From assembly GCF_003254115.1 (NCBI RefSeq), contig NZ_QKZV01000012.1, positions 1 to 64,000 of the forward strand: DNA of 64,000 bases, written 5' to 3'. The notes under the pieces are model-generated. The model was not told the DNA's origin, did no database searches, and worked only from the letters and a program-made list of their open reading frames with translations. The position numbers and the translations under genes were made by a program. This document shows positions 8,655 to 18,457 of the stretch, piece after piece. This DNA is from Hydrotalea sandarakina (GTDB taxonomy: Bacteria; Bacteroidota; Bacteroidia; Chitinophagales; Chitinophagaceae). Numbering within the stretch: the stretch's first letter is position 1; each line of letters opens with the position of its first letter.

Positions 8655-9599
8655 ATGAACGATATGACTTTAGTACAGTTAGAGTATATAGTTGCTTTAG
8701 ATACTTTTCGTCATTTTTCCTCAGCTGCAGCTGCATGTTTTGTAACGCAACCCACTTTGAGTATGCAAATTCAAAAATTAGAAGAGGAATTAGGCATAAA
8801 AATTTTTGATAGGAGTAAACAACCTGTTTTGCCTACGGAATATGGGGTGAATATTATAGAACAAGCCAGAAAAATATTGGCGCAACGTGATTTGTTGTTA
8901 GAAATGGTAGATGAAAAAAAAGGTATTATACACGGCGAATTGAAAATAGGAATTATTCCAACCTTAGCACCTTATTTATTGCCTTTATTCATTCATGCTT
9001 TTACAAAAAAATATCCTGATGTTCGGTTGCAAATTAGTGAGTTTACCACAGATCAAATAGTGCAAAAATTAAAAGAAGGCAGTTTAGATGCCGGTATTTT
9101 AGTGACACCTTTAAACGATGCCGGTATTAAAGAGGAGCCTTTGTTTTATGAAGAGATGCTTGCTTATGTATCTAAAAACAATGAAGTGTTTAAAAAAACA
9201 TATGTTTTACCAAAAGATATTGATCCGTGTAAGCTTTGGTTGCTGGAAGAAGGGCATTGCTTTCGTTCACAAATTTTAAATCTTTGTGAATTACGTAAAG
9301 CAACTTCAGAAGGAGGTCATTTTGAATATGAGGCCGGTAGTTTGGAAACCTTACGCCGTATGGTTGATTTATATGATGGAATTACTATATTACCCGAATT
9401 GGCTACATTAGATATGACCGCTAAACAGCAAGCCTGTTTAAGGTATTTTAAAAGTCCGGCACCTGTTAGAGAAGTTAGTTTAGTAACACACCGAAATTTT
9501 GTAAAAAGGCGTTTGATAGAAGTGCTGAAACAACAAATAGAATTAGCCATTCCGGATAAAATAAAGCAAAACAAAAAAACAAAAGTGGTGCCCATTTAA
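8655..9599 (+). CDS. oxyR: OxyR-type LysR-family peroxide sensor
   Basis: This LysR-type regulator has an N-terminal winged helix-turn-helix (about 5-65) and a C-terminal effector domain. Two cysteines nine residues apart (Cys202 and Cys211 in GHCFRSQILNLC) align with the redox-active Cys199/Cys208 pair of E. coli OxyR, including the preceding Gly-His. This supports a true peroxide sensor that forms a disulfide and activates antioxidant genes. No catalase or peroxiredoxin gene is adjacent. It is divergent from the ridA operon with about 180 bp between starts, so it might also act on that operon; this is inference. ATG 8655 is chosen over an adjacent TTG; ATG 8664 is also possible. Confidence 0.9.
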   Translation: MNDMTLVQLEYIVALDTFRHFSSAAAACFVTQPTLSMQIQKLEEELGIKIFDRSKQPVLPTEYGVNIIEQARKILAQRDLLLEMVDEKKGIIHGELKIGIIPTLAPYLLPLFIHAFTKKYPDVRLQISEFTTDQIVQKLKEGSLDAGILVTPLNDAGIKEEPLFYEEMLAYVSKNNEVFKKTYVLPKDIDPCKLWLLEEGHCFRSQILNLCELRKATSEGGHFEYEAGSLETLRRMVDLYDGITILPELATLDMTAKQQACLRYFKSPAPVREVSLVTHRNFVKRRLIEVLKQQIELAIPDKIKQNKKTKVVPI

Positions 9600-9671
9600 C
9601 TTAATCTGTAAAAACTTACCGTATTATTGCGGAATTAAAATGGTCGGTTCATTCCACTTAAATATACTATC

Positions 9672-10391
9672 ATGAAGTTGTTTTTTATACGTTACACGAA
9701 ATTGTTATTTATTTGGTTGCAATTGCATCGCATACTGGGTTGGTTAAGTGGATTTTTTGCCAATATGTATTATCTCACTTTGTTTTCAAAATGGGCCTAT
9801 GAAAACAGGAAAGTACTTTATAATGATTTTCCTTGTAAATGGGATTATCAACGCAGATTAAAAATGTATGAATGGGTGATACAACAGGAGAGGCTTGACG
9901 TAAACCCAATTAATTATTTGGAATTTGGTGTGGCTTGGGGCGAATCATTTAAATGGTGGTTACAAAAAAACAATCATGCTGAAAGTACATTTTATGGATT
10001 TGACACCTTTGACGGGTTGCCTGAAGATTGGGGCCCTTTCAAAAAAGGTGCATTCAGCAGCAACCAGGCTTTGCCTGATATTGGTAATGATAATCGGGCA
10101 CAATTTTTAAAAGGATTGTTTCAACAAACACTTCCCGGATTTGTAAAAGAGTTTAATAACAATAAACGCAATGTAATTATGATGGATGCTGATTTGTTTT
10201 CAGCAACTTTATATACATTAACCACATTGGCCCCTTATTTAAAAAAAGGTGACATTATTTTCTTTGATGAATTTGTTGTGCCTACCCATGAGTTTAAAGC
10301 TTATCAGGATTTCATTCAATCGTACTATTGCAATTTACAATTAATTGCAGCCGCTAATAATTATTACTTTGTTGCGTTCAAAGTAATATAA
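9672..10391 (+). CDS. class I SAM-dependent methyltransferase, TylF/MycF-like
   Basis: The 239-residue protein has a hydrophobic N-terminal stretch (about 10-40), then a Rossmann methyltransferase core with motif I as LEFGVAWGES (about 84-93), an acidic loop FDTFDGLPEDW (about 115-125) and a metal-site-like MMDADL. The FDTFxGLPE segment is characteristic of TylF/macrocin O-methyltransferase relatives, which methylate sugar hydroxyls. In Bacteroidota such proteins are often linked to surface polysaccharide modification; no glycan cluster lies directly beside it, so the substrate is unknown. The gene stands alone, convergent with kup. Confidence 0.78.
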   Translation: MKLFFIRYTKLLFIWLQLHRILGWLSGFFANMYYLTLFSKWAYENRKVLYNDFPCKWDYQRRLKMYEWVIQQERLDVNPINYLEFGVAWGESFKWWLQKNNHAESTFYGFDTFDGLPEDWGPFKKGAFSSNQALPDIGNDNRAQFLKGLFQQTLPGFVKEFNNNKRNVIMMDADLFSATLYTLTTLAPYLKKGDIIFFDEFVVPTHEFKAYQDFIQSYYCNLQLIAAANNYYFVAFKVI

Positions 10392-10426
10392 TTAATGTTT
10401 GCCGGTAAGCATGAAACTTAATATAA

Positions 10427-12397
10427 TTATTGTACTCGTTTTAAGTTTAAACTAGAGTAGGGCGCAACTATTAGCGGAAATTTTTCAACAGTTACAAAAC
10501 CGGGATCCAAACCAAAGCCGCGTTCTTCACTCAATGAAATTTCTTTCAACCAAAAATACATTTTCATAATAATGCGTTCTATAAAAGGCAATTCATTGTC
10601 AGAGCTAAGGTATTTTTCCAATACAATGAATTGAAAGTCACCTGCTATATTATTTTTCTCCAAACTTGCATAACGGCTGGTAATATCTACTTCTTTATTA
10701 GCAACCAAATCTTGCACTACTTTTTTAAACATTACATGTATGCGTTGTTCTACTCTAAAACCTAATCTGAATTCTACTCTAATAATATCATCGGCCATTA
10801 TGTGTTCAACACTATATTCTGAGGTATAAGGGTCATCCAATACATCAACATGTATTAACCAATAGGTATCGGCACGTTTGGGTTTTTTGTTTAAAATGGA
10901 GTAAATGATTTTATGCTCAATTTCTTTTGGGTTATTGGCACTTGTCATATACACCAAATGAGAAGCATATTTGGGTATGGATTCATCTTGGCTCAATTCT
11001 TTCAATAAAGGAATGTAATGTTGTAAGCGAACAAATTCAACATAACGGTTTTTAATCTTTCTACTTCTAAACCAAATGTACATTACTGAAAATAATCCGC
11101 CTCCTACTAACAAGGTAATGTAACCGCCATGTGGAAATTTTTCTAAGTTGGCAATTAAAAAAGATATTTCAATGGTAAGATAAACGACAAGGTATAAATA
11201 TATCCATAACGGGAATACCCTATGACTCACCAAGTAGTTTGCAAATAAAATGGATGTGCTAATCATGCACATGGTAATGGCCAATCCATAAGCCGCTTCC
11301 ATGTTCGACGATTTCTGAAAAATAAGCACAATGCCGGTGCAACCAATAAACAGTAATAGGTTAACACCGGGTATATATAATTGTCCTTTTTCTTCAGAAG
11401 GATAATTAATTTTCATTTTGGGCCATAAATTCAGGCGTAATGCTTCACTAATCAAGGTGAATGAACCTGATATTAGCGCCTGGCTGGCAATAATGGCAGC
11501 AACAGTGGCAATGATAATGCCTGCTAATTTAAACCATTGCGGCATTACACCATAAAATGGATTAAAACCACCGTCAATCATTTCAGATGTAATTAAACCA
11601 TGATTGTGTTTAGCTAACAACCACGCTCCCTGACCTAAGTAATTAAGAATTAAACAAATTTTTACGAAAATCCAAGATATATGAATATTCTTCTTGCCAC
11701 AATGTCCTAAATCACTGTACAAGGCTTCGGCACCGGTTGTACACAGGAAGATGGCACCCAATATCCAAAAACCCTTAGGATAAATTGTTAATAGTTCTAT
11801 GGCATAATGCGGACTGAAAGCACGAAAAATTGAAATGTCATCGAGCAAATGGCTTGATCCAATTACAGCCAACATACTGAACCAAATAAACATAATCGGC
11901 CCAAAAAATCGGCCAATAAAATTGGTGCCGAACTGTTGAACAAAAAACAATAATGTAAGAATTGCAAGAACTATATAAACGATAATCGGATCGCCTTCCT
12001 GAATACTAAGTCCCGGCAATTGTCGCAAACCCTCAATAGCTGAAGTAATGGAAATAGGCGGCGTAATTATTCCATCGGCTAATAAAGCTGCCCCACCCAC
12101 CATTGCCGGAAATACCAACCATTTTCTTCTGCGACGTACCAAAGCAAACAAACTGAATATTCCACCTTCGCCTTTATTATCGGCTTGTAAGGTTAAGATT
12201 ACATATTTTACAGTGGTTTGCAAGGTTAATGTCCATATAATACAGGATAGACTTCCTATAATTAATAGGTCATTAATAGGTCGGTCTCTAATTACCGAAT
12301 TCAATACGTACAATGGTGAGGTACCTATGTCGCCGTAAATTATACCTAAAGCAATTAACAAACTGGCCGGCGTTACTTTACTAAGGGATTTGTTCAC
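10427..12397 (-). CDS. kup: Kup-type low-affinity potassium/proton symporter
   Basis: The N-terminal signature ALGIIYGDIGTSPLYV (about 16-31) and the following GEGGIFSLFAL loop identify the KUP/HAK/KT family. About twelve transmembrane helices occupy residues 10-450, followed by a roughly 200-residue cytoplasmic domain. Length 656 is normal. Its role is potassium uptake across the inner membrane. The start is GTG; there is no upstream in-frame ATG before a stop. A strong -33/-7 promoter lies just upstream. The gene is convergent with the methyltransferase gene, 35 bp apart. Confidence 0.95.
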   Translation of the reverse strand: MNKSLSKVTPASLLIALGIIYGDIGTSPLYVLNSVIRDRPINDLLIIGSLSCIIWTLTLQTTVKYVILTLQADNKGEGGIFSLFALVRRRRKWLVFPAMVGGAALLADGIITPPISITSAIEGLRQLPGLSIQEGDPIIVYIVLAILTLLFFVQQFGTNFIGRFFGPIMFIWFSMLAVIGSSHLLDDISIFRAFSPHYAIELLTIYPKGFWILGAIFLCTTGAEALYSDLGHCGKKNIHISWIFVKICLILNYLGQGAWLLAKHNHGLITSEMIDGGFNPFYGVMPQWFKLAGIIIATVAAIIASQALISGSFTLISEALRLNLWPKMKINYPSEEKGQLYIPGVNLLLFIGCTGIVLIFQKSSNMEAAYGLAITMCMISTSILFANYLVSHRVFPLWIYLYLVVYLTIEISFLIANLEKFPHGGYITLLVGGGLFSVMYIWFRSRKIKNRYVEFVRLQHYIPLLKELSQDESIPKYASHLVYMTSANNPKEIEHKIIYSILNKKPKRADTYWLIHVDVLDDPYTSEYSVEHIMADDIIRVEFRLGFRVEQRIHVMFKKVVQDLVANKEVDITSRYASLEKNNIAGDFQFIVLEKYLSSDNELPFIERIIMKMYFWLKEISLSEERGFGLDPGFVTVEKFPLIVAPYSSLNLKRVQ

Positions 12398-12425
12398 AGT
12401 AAATAATTGCGTAAAAAAATATTAA

Positions 12426-12454
12426 CAAATGTATAGTAAAATTATTTTGCCAAA
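12426..12454 (-). promoter_or_regulatory. Bacteroidota sigma-ABfr-type promoter of kup
   Basis: Read on the minus strand, TTTG (12454-12451) is followed by 17 bases and then TACATTTG (12433-12426), an exact TAnnTTTG. Transcription would start near 12419, about 20 bases before the GTG start of kup. It is the best complete two-box promoter seen in the window. Confidence 0.7.
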
Positions 12455-12587
12455 AGGTATCTGTATAAGAAAACCTGAAATCTTTTTCACTATTTCTTTA
12501 CAGGGTTCGCTTAATTTTGTAAAGACTGCAAATTTGTATTAACATTATTCTTATTAAACGAACGTATAGTTGTATAAAACAATAAGT

Positions 12588-14123
12588 ATGAAATTAAAGC
12601 ATTGTTTATTTCTTGGAATTACTTTGTTTATATGTGTGGCAGTAAATGCACAATCCATTACCTACTCAGCACCCGATAGGGATGATGCTCGCAATATGAA
12701 TTTTGAAGTGCTGGGAAAACTACAAGGCAATTTTTTAATCTATAAAAATTATCGGAATATACATACCATTAGCGTATATGATGATAACATGAAGTTGATT
12801 GAAAAAAATAGAATAGAGGGGTTGCCGGATAAATTGTTCAATGCCGATTTTATTACCTATCCCAATTATGCCTACATGTTTTATCAATACCAAAAAAAGA
12901 ATATTGTGTATTGTATGGCGCAAAAAATTGATGCAAGGGGCAAACAAGTAGGGCAACCTTTAGAATTAGATACTACTGTATTAGCTTTTAATGCCAGCAA
13001 TAAAATTTATTCATCAGCATACAGTGAAAATAAGCAGCGTATTACATTTTTTAAAATAAACACTAAAAGCGACAAACAATATGTAGTTACAACTTTATTG
13101 TATAACCCTGATTTAACATTATTACACAAAAGTGTTTTAAATATTGATATGCCTGAAAAAAACGATTATCTAACAGGCTTTGAGTTAGATAATGATGGTA
13201 ATTTGGCTTTTTTACGGGCATGGGGTTCTTCTCAAAACGATAATATTACCGGTCTTGAATTTTATTTTAAACCTGCGCTTGAAAATTCTGTTGTTACCAC
13301 ACCGCTAAATACCAAAAGCTTGTTTTTAGATGATATGCATGTGAAATTTGACAATGAAAATCATCACTGCTTAATTACAGGTTTTTTTGCTAAACAAAGG
13401 CGGGGTAATGTTGAAGGACTTTATAATTGTATTTGGGATGAAATACAACAAAAAATTATGCACAACAGCATTCTTACCTTCCCCGATGAGCTAAGAGCGG
13501 ATGCCAGAGGTGAAAGTGGTATGCGAACTGCATTTAACAACTATTATATTCACAACATTATTATGCGTAAAGATGGCGGGTATATTTTAGCTGCAGAATC
13601 GGCTTACTCTTCTTCACGAGGAAATCCTTATAACCGTTGGGATTATATGTACGGTTCACCGTTTTTTAATCCTTACAACTATTATTATGGCTACGGTTAT
13701 GGAATGGGCTTAATGGGTTCCTATTTTTATCCTTGGTCGTTCGGCAATCCCATGTATAATATGAATCGTTTTTATGCGGATAATATTATGGTGTTGTCTT
13801 TTAATCCCGGCGACTCATTAGAATGGAGCAATGTTATTCATAAATCGCAGTTTGATGATAACACGGATGCCTTTATTGGATATGGTTTAATGAATTCAGG
13901 CGATCAATTGCATTTTTTATTTAATTCGGTAGAAAGAAGGCAGCTATTATTAACTGATCAGAGCATAACACCCGATGGCCAAATCATTCGCAATCCATTG
14001 TTTAAAAATTTAGATAGAGGCTACCAGTTTATGCCTCGTCAGGGAAAGCAAACAGGTTTGCGGCAAATGATTATACCTTGTCAATATCGCGGATACATTA
14101 CTTTTGCTAAAGTTGTGATATAA
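12588..14123 (+). CDS. secreted protein of unknown function with Tyr/Gly-rich segment
   Basis: I do not recognise this 511-residue protein. It has a signal peptide (about 1-22, ending Val-Asn-Ala) and a long beta-rich body without cysteine-pair or catalytic motifs. Residues about 345-390 form an aromatic low-complexity stretch rich in Tyr, Asn, Gly and Phe, including YYYGYGYGMG. ATG 12588 is chosen over a TTG at 12570 because it begins the signal peptide directly. A DUF6427 membrane protein follows 16 bp downstream, probably in the same operon. It is probably periplasmic or outer-membrane associated. A similar aromatic stretch occurs in the lipoprotein at 40043-40837. Confidence 0.75.
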   Translation: MKLKHCLFLGITLFICVAVNAQSITYSAPDRDDARNMNFEVLGKLQGNFLIYKNYRNIHTISVYDDNMKLIEKNRIEGLPDKLFNADFITYPNYAYMFYQYQKKNIVYCMAQKIDARGKQVGQPLELDTTVLAFNASNKIYSSAYSENKQRITFFKINTKSDKQYVVTTLLYNPDLTLLHKSVLNIDMPEKNDYLTGFELDNDGNLAFLRAWGSSQNDNITGLEFYFKPALENSVVTTPLNTKSLFLDDMHVKFDNENHHCLITGFFAKQRRGNVEGLYNCIWDEIQQKIMHNSILTFPDELRADARGESGMRTAFNNYYIHNIIMRKDGGYILAAESAYSSSRGNPYNRWDYMYGSPFFNPYNYYYGYGYGMGLMGSYFYPWSFGNPMYNMNRFYADNIMVLSFNPGDSLEWSNVIHKSQFDDNTDAFIGYGLMNSGDQLHFLFNSVERRQLLLTDQSITPDGQIIRNPLFKNLDRGYQFMPRQGKQTGLRQMIIPCQYRGYITFAKVVI

Positions 14124-14139
14124 CTTTAAAGCAAGTAAT

Positions 14140-15123
14140 GTGGTTCAATTATTCCGAAATAAATCATATAGTGGCATTGTATTATTAGCATTATTGTTTT
14201 TGGTAGTGCATGCTAATTTTTTTGTGCATGCGCCCGAAATAACTAAACCAACACACAGTGGTTTTTTTGAAGTAATCATTCAACAATATATTCAACCCTT
14301 ACCTGATATTGCTTTATTCTTAATATATGCATTATTGGTACTTTTTCAAGCTATTCGTTTTAATATAGCTTTGAATAATGCGCACATGTTTCAACAACAG
14401 GGCTATACTACCGGAATGGCTTATATACTTTTAACCGGTTTATTGCCACAATGGAATTATATAAGTGCTGCTTTACTGGTAAATAGTTTTATTATTTGGA
14501 TTTTTGTTAAGCTAATTCGTTTGTACAATAATCCATCACCCAAAACTTTGTTGTTTAATATTGGATTTATTACCGGTGCAGTAATTTTATGTTACCATCC
14601 AACCGTAATTTTCATATTGGTAATATTTTTTGCTTTGTTGGTGGTACGTCCATTTCGATTGGCAGAATGGTTGGTATTATTACTTGGTGTTATTTTGCCA
14701 TATTATTTTACTGCAGCAATTTTGTTTATTACCAATCAAACCAATTTAATTAAAGGGATTTTACCGCATTTTCAAATTGCCTGGCCATTGCCTTTTCCCA
14801 CTTATTGGTTCAGTATTACTATTGCCTATGCCGTTCTTTTGTTGCTTTTATCATTTTATTATTGGCAGTTGCATGTAAACCGAATGGTCATTCAAATTAG
14901 AAAAAATTGGATGATAGTACTGGTTTTTTTGCTGGTAATTTTAATTAGTCCCTTTGTATTTGCTTATGCAGGTCTCACCGCTGCATTTATTTGGATTATT
15001 CCTTTGTCAGCATTTTTCGCCAATTATTTTTTGTATCCAAGTAAAACATTTTTGCCCAATTTGTTTTTTTGGGCAGCATTGGCACTTGTTTTTTACAATA
15101 ATTGGTTCATTAGCAAAATTTAG
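14140..15123 (+). CDS. DUF6427-like polytopic membrane protein
   Basis: This 327-residue protein has about ten predicted transmembrane helices and a start resembling Bacteroidota DUF6427 proteins (short hydrophilic N-terminus, Phe and Asn before helix 1, then paired helices). No transport or catalytic motif is visible and the function is unknown. It begins with GTG at 14140; an overlapping ATG at 14138 is out of frame. The 16-bp gap to the upstream secreted-protein gene suggests one transcript. Confidence 0.65.
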   Translation: MVQLFRNKSYSGIVLLALLFLVVHANFFVHAPEITKPTHSGFFEVIIQQYIQPLPDIALFLIYALLVLFQAIRFNIALNNAHMFQQQGYTTGMAYILLTGLLPQWNYISAALLVNSFIIWIFVKLIRLYNNPSPKTLLFNIGFITGAVILCYHPTVIFILVIFFALLVVRPFRLAEWLVLLLGVILPYYFTAAILFITNQTNLIKGILPHFQIAWPLPFPTYWFSITIAYAVLLLLLSFYYWQLHVNRMVIQIRKNWMIVLVFLLVILISPFVFAYAGLTAAFIWIIPLSAFFANYFLYPSKTFLPNLFFWAALALVFYNNWFISKI

Positions 15124-15146
15124 CGTGGTTTTAGCTATGGCATTTG

Positions 15147-15154
15147 TAAATTTG
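15147..15154 (+). promoter_or_regulatory. candidate -7 element upstream of purQ
   Basis: TAAATTTG matches TAnnTTTG and lies 75 bp before the purQ ATG, in the gap after the DUF6427 gene. There is no clear -33 box at the usual distance, so support is modest. The leader would be AT-rich with no stable hairpin; no PurR-type or riboswitch structure is visible. Confidence 0.4.
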
Positions 15155-15229
15155 CATTAATTGGAAATTGTGTAACATTTGTTAATGTGTGTTGTGTAAA
15201 AAAAATAATTAATTATATAAATATATTAT

Positions 15230-15889
15230 ATGAAGTTTGGTGTTGTAGTATTTCCGGGATCGAATTGTGATAGAGATATGCAAGACGCATTACAGAATGA
15301 CCTAAACAAGGAAGTAATAATGCTATGGCATAAAGACAGGGATTTAAGCATGTTTACAACAGATGATTGCATTGTTTTACCGGGTGGTTTCTCCTATGGT
15401 GATTATTTGCGTTGTGGTGCTATTGCTCGATTTAGTAATATGATGGAAAGTGTTATTGAATTTGCGCAAAGGGGTGGAAAGGTACTGGGGGTATGTAATG
15501 GTTTTCAAATTTTGTGTGAAAGCGGTTTGCTGCCCGGTGTTTTATTGCAGAATATCCATCAGAAGTACGTTTGCAAAAATGTAAATATTACAAATGGAAA
15601 AGAAGTTTTTACCATTCCCATTGCGCATGGCGACGGGCGATATTACGCCTCTAATGAGGTTTTAGAGGAATTACAAGCAAATAATCAAATTCTTTTTCAG
15701 TATTGTGATGAAGCAGGAAATATAGTTGCAGATGCTAACCCGAATGGTGCATTGCAGAATATTGCCGGTATTAAGAACAAAGCCGGTAACGTATTTGGTA
15801 TGATGCCTCACCCCGAAAGGGCAAGTTCGCCGCTTTTGGGCAATGAAGATGGAAAAAAAATATTTGCTTTATTAGGCCTCACTGCCTAA
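15230..15889 (+). CDS. purQ: phosphoribosylformylglycinamidine synthase glutaminase subunit PurQ
   Basis: This class I glutamine amidotransferase supplies ammonia for conversion of FGAR to FGAM in purine biosynthesis. The catalytic Cys89 is in GVCNGFQIL, and His194 and Glu196 are in MPHPERA. The PGGFSYGDYLR segment is the PurQ hallmark. Length 219 is the separate small-subunit form, which needs PurS and small PurL; neither is in the window. The cytoplasmic protein stands between the DUF6427 gene and the DsbD pair with no obvious functional link. Confidence 0.95.
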   Translation: MKFGVVVFPGSNCDRDMQDALQNDLNKEVIMLWHKDRDLSMFTTDDCIVLPGGFSYGDYLRCGAIARFSNMMESVIEFAQRGGKVLGVCNGFQILCESGLLPGVLLQNIHQKYVCKNVNITNGKEVFTIPIAHGDGRYYASNEVLEELQANNQILFQYCDEAGNIVADANPNGALQNIAGIKNKAGNVFGMMPHPERASSPLLGNEDGKKIFALLGLTA

Positions 15890-15937
15890 CAAATTAATAT
15901 CTAAAGTGTTAATAAATTCAAATTTTAAAAAGAAGCT

Positions 15938-16387
15938 ATGAAAAAAATTGTTTTTGCATTTGCTTTAATGTTCTTTTTTTCTTACATACATGCACAAATA
16001 AAAGATCCTGTAAGTTGGAAATATGAGGCTGTTAAGAAAAGTGGTGATACTTATGAGTTAGTAATAACTGCCACTGTTGAAAAACCTTGGCACATTTATT
16101 CGCAAAACACAGGTGCCGGTGGACCCGTTCCTACCAACTTTACATTTAAGAAAAATCCATTGGTTGATTTTAGCGGGAAGACACAAGAAGTGGGAAAGCT
16201 TCAAAAAACCTACGACAATAATTTTAAAACCAATGTATTGTATTATTCCGGTCAAGTAGTTTTTAAACAACTGGTAAAAGTAAAAGGTAATGTAAAAACC
16301 AATGTTTCCGGTGTTGTAGAATACATGGTATGTGATGATCAACAATGTTTGCCACCCACCAAAAAAAGTTTTGAGATAAAACTCTAA
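15938..16387 (+). CDS. stand-alone DsbD N-terminal (nDsbD-like) periplasmic domain protein
   Basis: This 149-residue secreted protein has a signal peptide of about 19 residues followed by an immunoglobulin-like fold resembling the periplasmic N-terminal domain of DsbD. The C-terminal cysteines Cys132 and Cys137 (CDDQQCLPP) match the redox pair of that domain, including the following Pro-Pro. In DsbD this pair passes electrons to periplasmic partners such as DsbC. The gene lies 94 bp before a full dsbD whose own N-terminal domain lacks cysteines, so this protein probably supplies that function in trans. The fold assignment is fairly sure; the electron route is inference. Confidence 0.8.
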   Translation: MKKIVFAFALMFFFSYIHAQIKDPVSWKYEAVKKSGDTYELVITATVEKPWHIYSQNTGAGGPVPTNFTFKKNPLVDFSGKTQEVGKLQKTYDNNFKTNVLYYSGQVVFKQLVKVKGNVKTNVSGVVEYMVCDDQQCLPPTKKSFEIKL

Positions 16388-16481
16388 TGTCTCAAAAGTT
16401 TTCACTTAAGATTTCATCTAAATTGATATCATCATACATTAAAAATTTATTTCCTGCTTTTGTACCATTAAAATTAATTGC

Positions 16482-18449
16482 ATGAAGTTTCTTTTTACAA
16501 CGCTAATAACTATATTATTGGGTGTGTCTTCACTTCATGCACAGAACTCGGTTAGTGTGCAAATTCAAGCTGAGCGATTAACCGATACTTCCGGTATTTT
16601 AAAAATACAATTGAAAAGTACAGACAGCACAGCTTTTTTTGCTGCTGAGCAAACAGCCAATAATAATCCATTTACGGCACAATTACATTTAAGCGGAATT
16701 GATTCGCAAATGGTTGTTTTGAATAAAGTAAAAACATTGGGTACACCCATTTTTCAAAAAGATGCAACGGGCAACTCATTGACGCTGTATATGGATAGTG
16801 TTACTTTTATTTATCCATTGCATCTTACAAAAGACAGTACAACATTAAAAGGCAGTTTTGTATGGCTGGGCAAAAAGGGCGATGATTATCCCAGTAATGA
16901 GGAAAAAGTAAAAGTCATTATACCTGCAGCAAACGGTAACACTTTAACTGATAATGGAAGTGATGGAAAATCACAATCATTATGGTCAATTTTTTTATTA
17001 ACTTTTGGTGCCGGCTTATTAGCTATCATTACCCCATGCGTATTTCCTTTAATACCGGTAACGGTTAGTTTCTTCCTAAAGCGCAGTAAATCGAGAGCGG
17101 AAGGGGTTCGTAATGCCGTGTGGTATTCTATTTCAATTATCGCCATTTATACCATACCTACTTTATTGTTAACCCTAATTTTTGGCGATACTATTTTATA
17201 TACTATTTCCACAGCTGCCATTACTAACTTATTCTTCTTTGCTATATTCATTGTATTTGCTATATCTTTTTTTGGCGCTTTTGAACTGAATTTACCCAGC
17301 AGTTGGGCCAATAAAGCCGACCAAAAAGCAGGCAAAGGCGGCTTAATCGGAATATTTTTTATGGCATTAACCTTGGTAATTGTCTCTTTTTCTTGCACCG
17401 GACCAATTGTAGGTACCTTATTGGGGCAAACCAGTACAAAAGGTGTAGGTATTGCGCCGGTATTGGGTATGTTGGGTTTTGGGGTAGGGTTGGCATTACC
17501 TTTTTCATTGTTTGCTTTTTTCCCTTCTATGTTGTCTGCATTACCCAAAAGTGGCGGATGGTTAAACTCGGTAAAAGTAGTATTTGGTTTTATTGAATTA
17601 GCATTAGCATTAAAGTTTTTATCAAATGTTGATTTAATTTATCACTGGCATTTATTGAACAGGGACGTTTTTTTGGTACTTTGGATTGTTGTTTTCTTTT
17701 TAATGGGGATGTATTTATTGGGTAAATTGAAATTTTCCCACGATAGCGACCTGCCATACCTAACGGTACCCCGTTTGTTTTTTGCCATCATTACATTCTC
17801 ATTTGCGTTATACTTGGTACCCGGTTTATGGGGTGCATCTTTGCAACCCTTAAGTGGTTTTATTCCACCGGCTACTACGCAGGACTTTAATTTAGACAAT
17901 CTGAAATATAAAATTGATGACTTGAAAGGCGCTTCCTTTCATTCGTCTAATTCGGATGGAGCTAAAGCATTACCGCCTCAAAAATATACTGATCGTTTAG
18001 AAGTACCTTTTGGGTTAACAGCTTATTTTGATTTAGATGAAGGAATGGCTGCTGCTAAAATTTTGAAAAAACCCATCATGCTCGATTTCACAGGCCATTC
18101 TTGCCCCAATTGCAGAAAAATGGAAGAGCAGGTTTGGAAGAATCCTGAAGTGTTAGATAGAATTAAAAACAATTTTGTGTTGGTGAGTCTTTATGTTGAT
18201 GAAAGCACTGAGTTGCCTTTAAACGAACAGGTTACTTTGCCCAATGGCGCTAAACTTACTACGGTAGGTGAGAAAAATCTAAACTATGAGGTTACCAAAT
18301 TTGGGTTAAATGCTCAACCATTATATATGTTTTTAGATTTAAATGGCGAGCCGCTAAGTAATATCAAATATGGATATGACCCTGATGTTACTAAATTTAT
18401 TCAACACTTAGATGCCGTAAAAGAAGCATTCGAAAAAAAGATGCAATAA
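16482..18449 (+). CDS. dsbD: thiol:disulfide interchange protein DsbD
   Basis: This inner-membrane electron conduit runs from cytoplasmic thioredoxin to the periplasm. A signal peptide (1-20) precedes a DsbD-alpha-like region (about 21-160) that contains no cysteine. A transmembrane domain of eight or more helices (about 170-450) carries Cys186 (TPCVFPL) and Cys305 (SCTGP), the intramembrane redox pair. A C-terminal thioredoxin domain has CPNC (Cys541 and Cys544). Length 655 is slightly longer than E. coli DsbD. The missing N-terminal redox pair is the oddity; the gene just upstream encodes a domain that has it. The stop lies 8 bp from the convergent sigma factor gene. Confidence 0.93.
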   Translation: MKFLFTTLITILLGVSSLHAQNSVSVQIQAERLTDTSGILKIQLKSTDSTAFFAAEQTANNNPFTAQLHLSGIDSQMVVLNKVKTLGTPIFQKDATGNSLTLYMDSVTFIYPLHLTKDSTTLKGSFVWLGKKGDDYPSNEEKVKVIIPAANGNTLTDNGSDGKSQSLWSIFLLTFGAGLLAIITPCVFPLIPVTVSFFLKRSKSRAEGVRNAVWYSISIIAIYTIPTLLLTLIFGDTILYTISTAAITNLFFFAIFIVFAISFFGAFELNLPSSWANKADQKAGKGGLIGIFFMALTLVIVSFSCTGPIVGTLLGQTSTKGVGIAPVLGMLGFGVGLALPFSLFAFFPSMLSALPKSGGWLNSVKVVFGFIELALALKFLSNVDLIYHWHLLNRDVFLVLWIVVFFLMGMYLLGKLKFSHDSDLPYLTVPRLFFAIITFSFALYLVPGLWGASLQPLSGFIPPATTQDFNLDNLKYKIDDLKGASFHSSNSDGAKALPPQKYTDRLEVPFGLTAYFDLDEGMAAAKILKKPIMLDFTGHSCPNCRKMEEQVWKNPEVLDRIKNNFVLVSLYVDESTELPLNEQVTLPNGAKLTTVGEKNLNYEVTKFGLNAQPLYMFLDLNGEPLSNIKYGYDPDVTKFIQHLDAVKEAFEKKMQ

Positions 18450-18457
18450 TCAATCAG

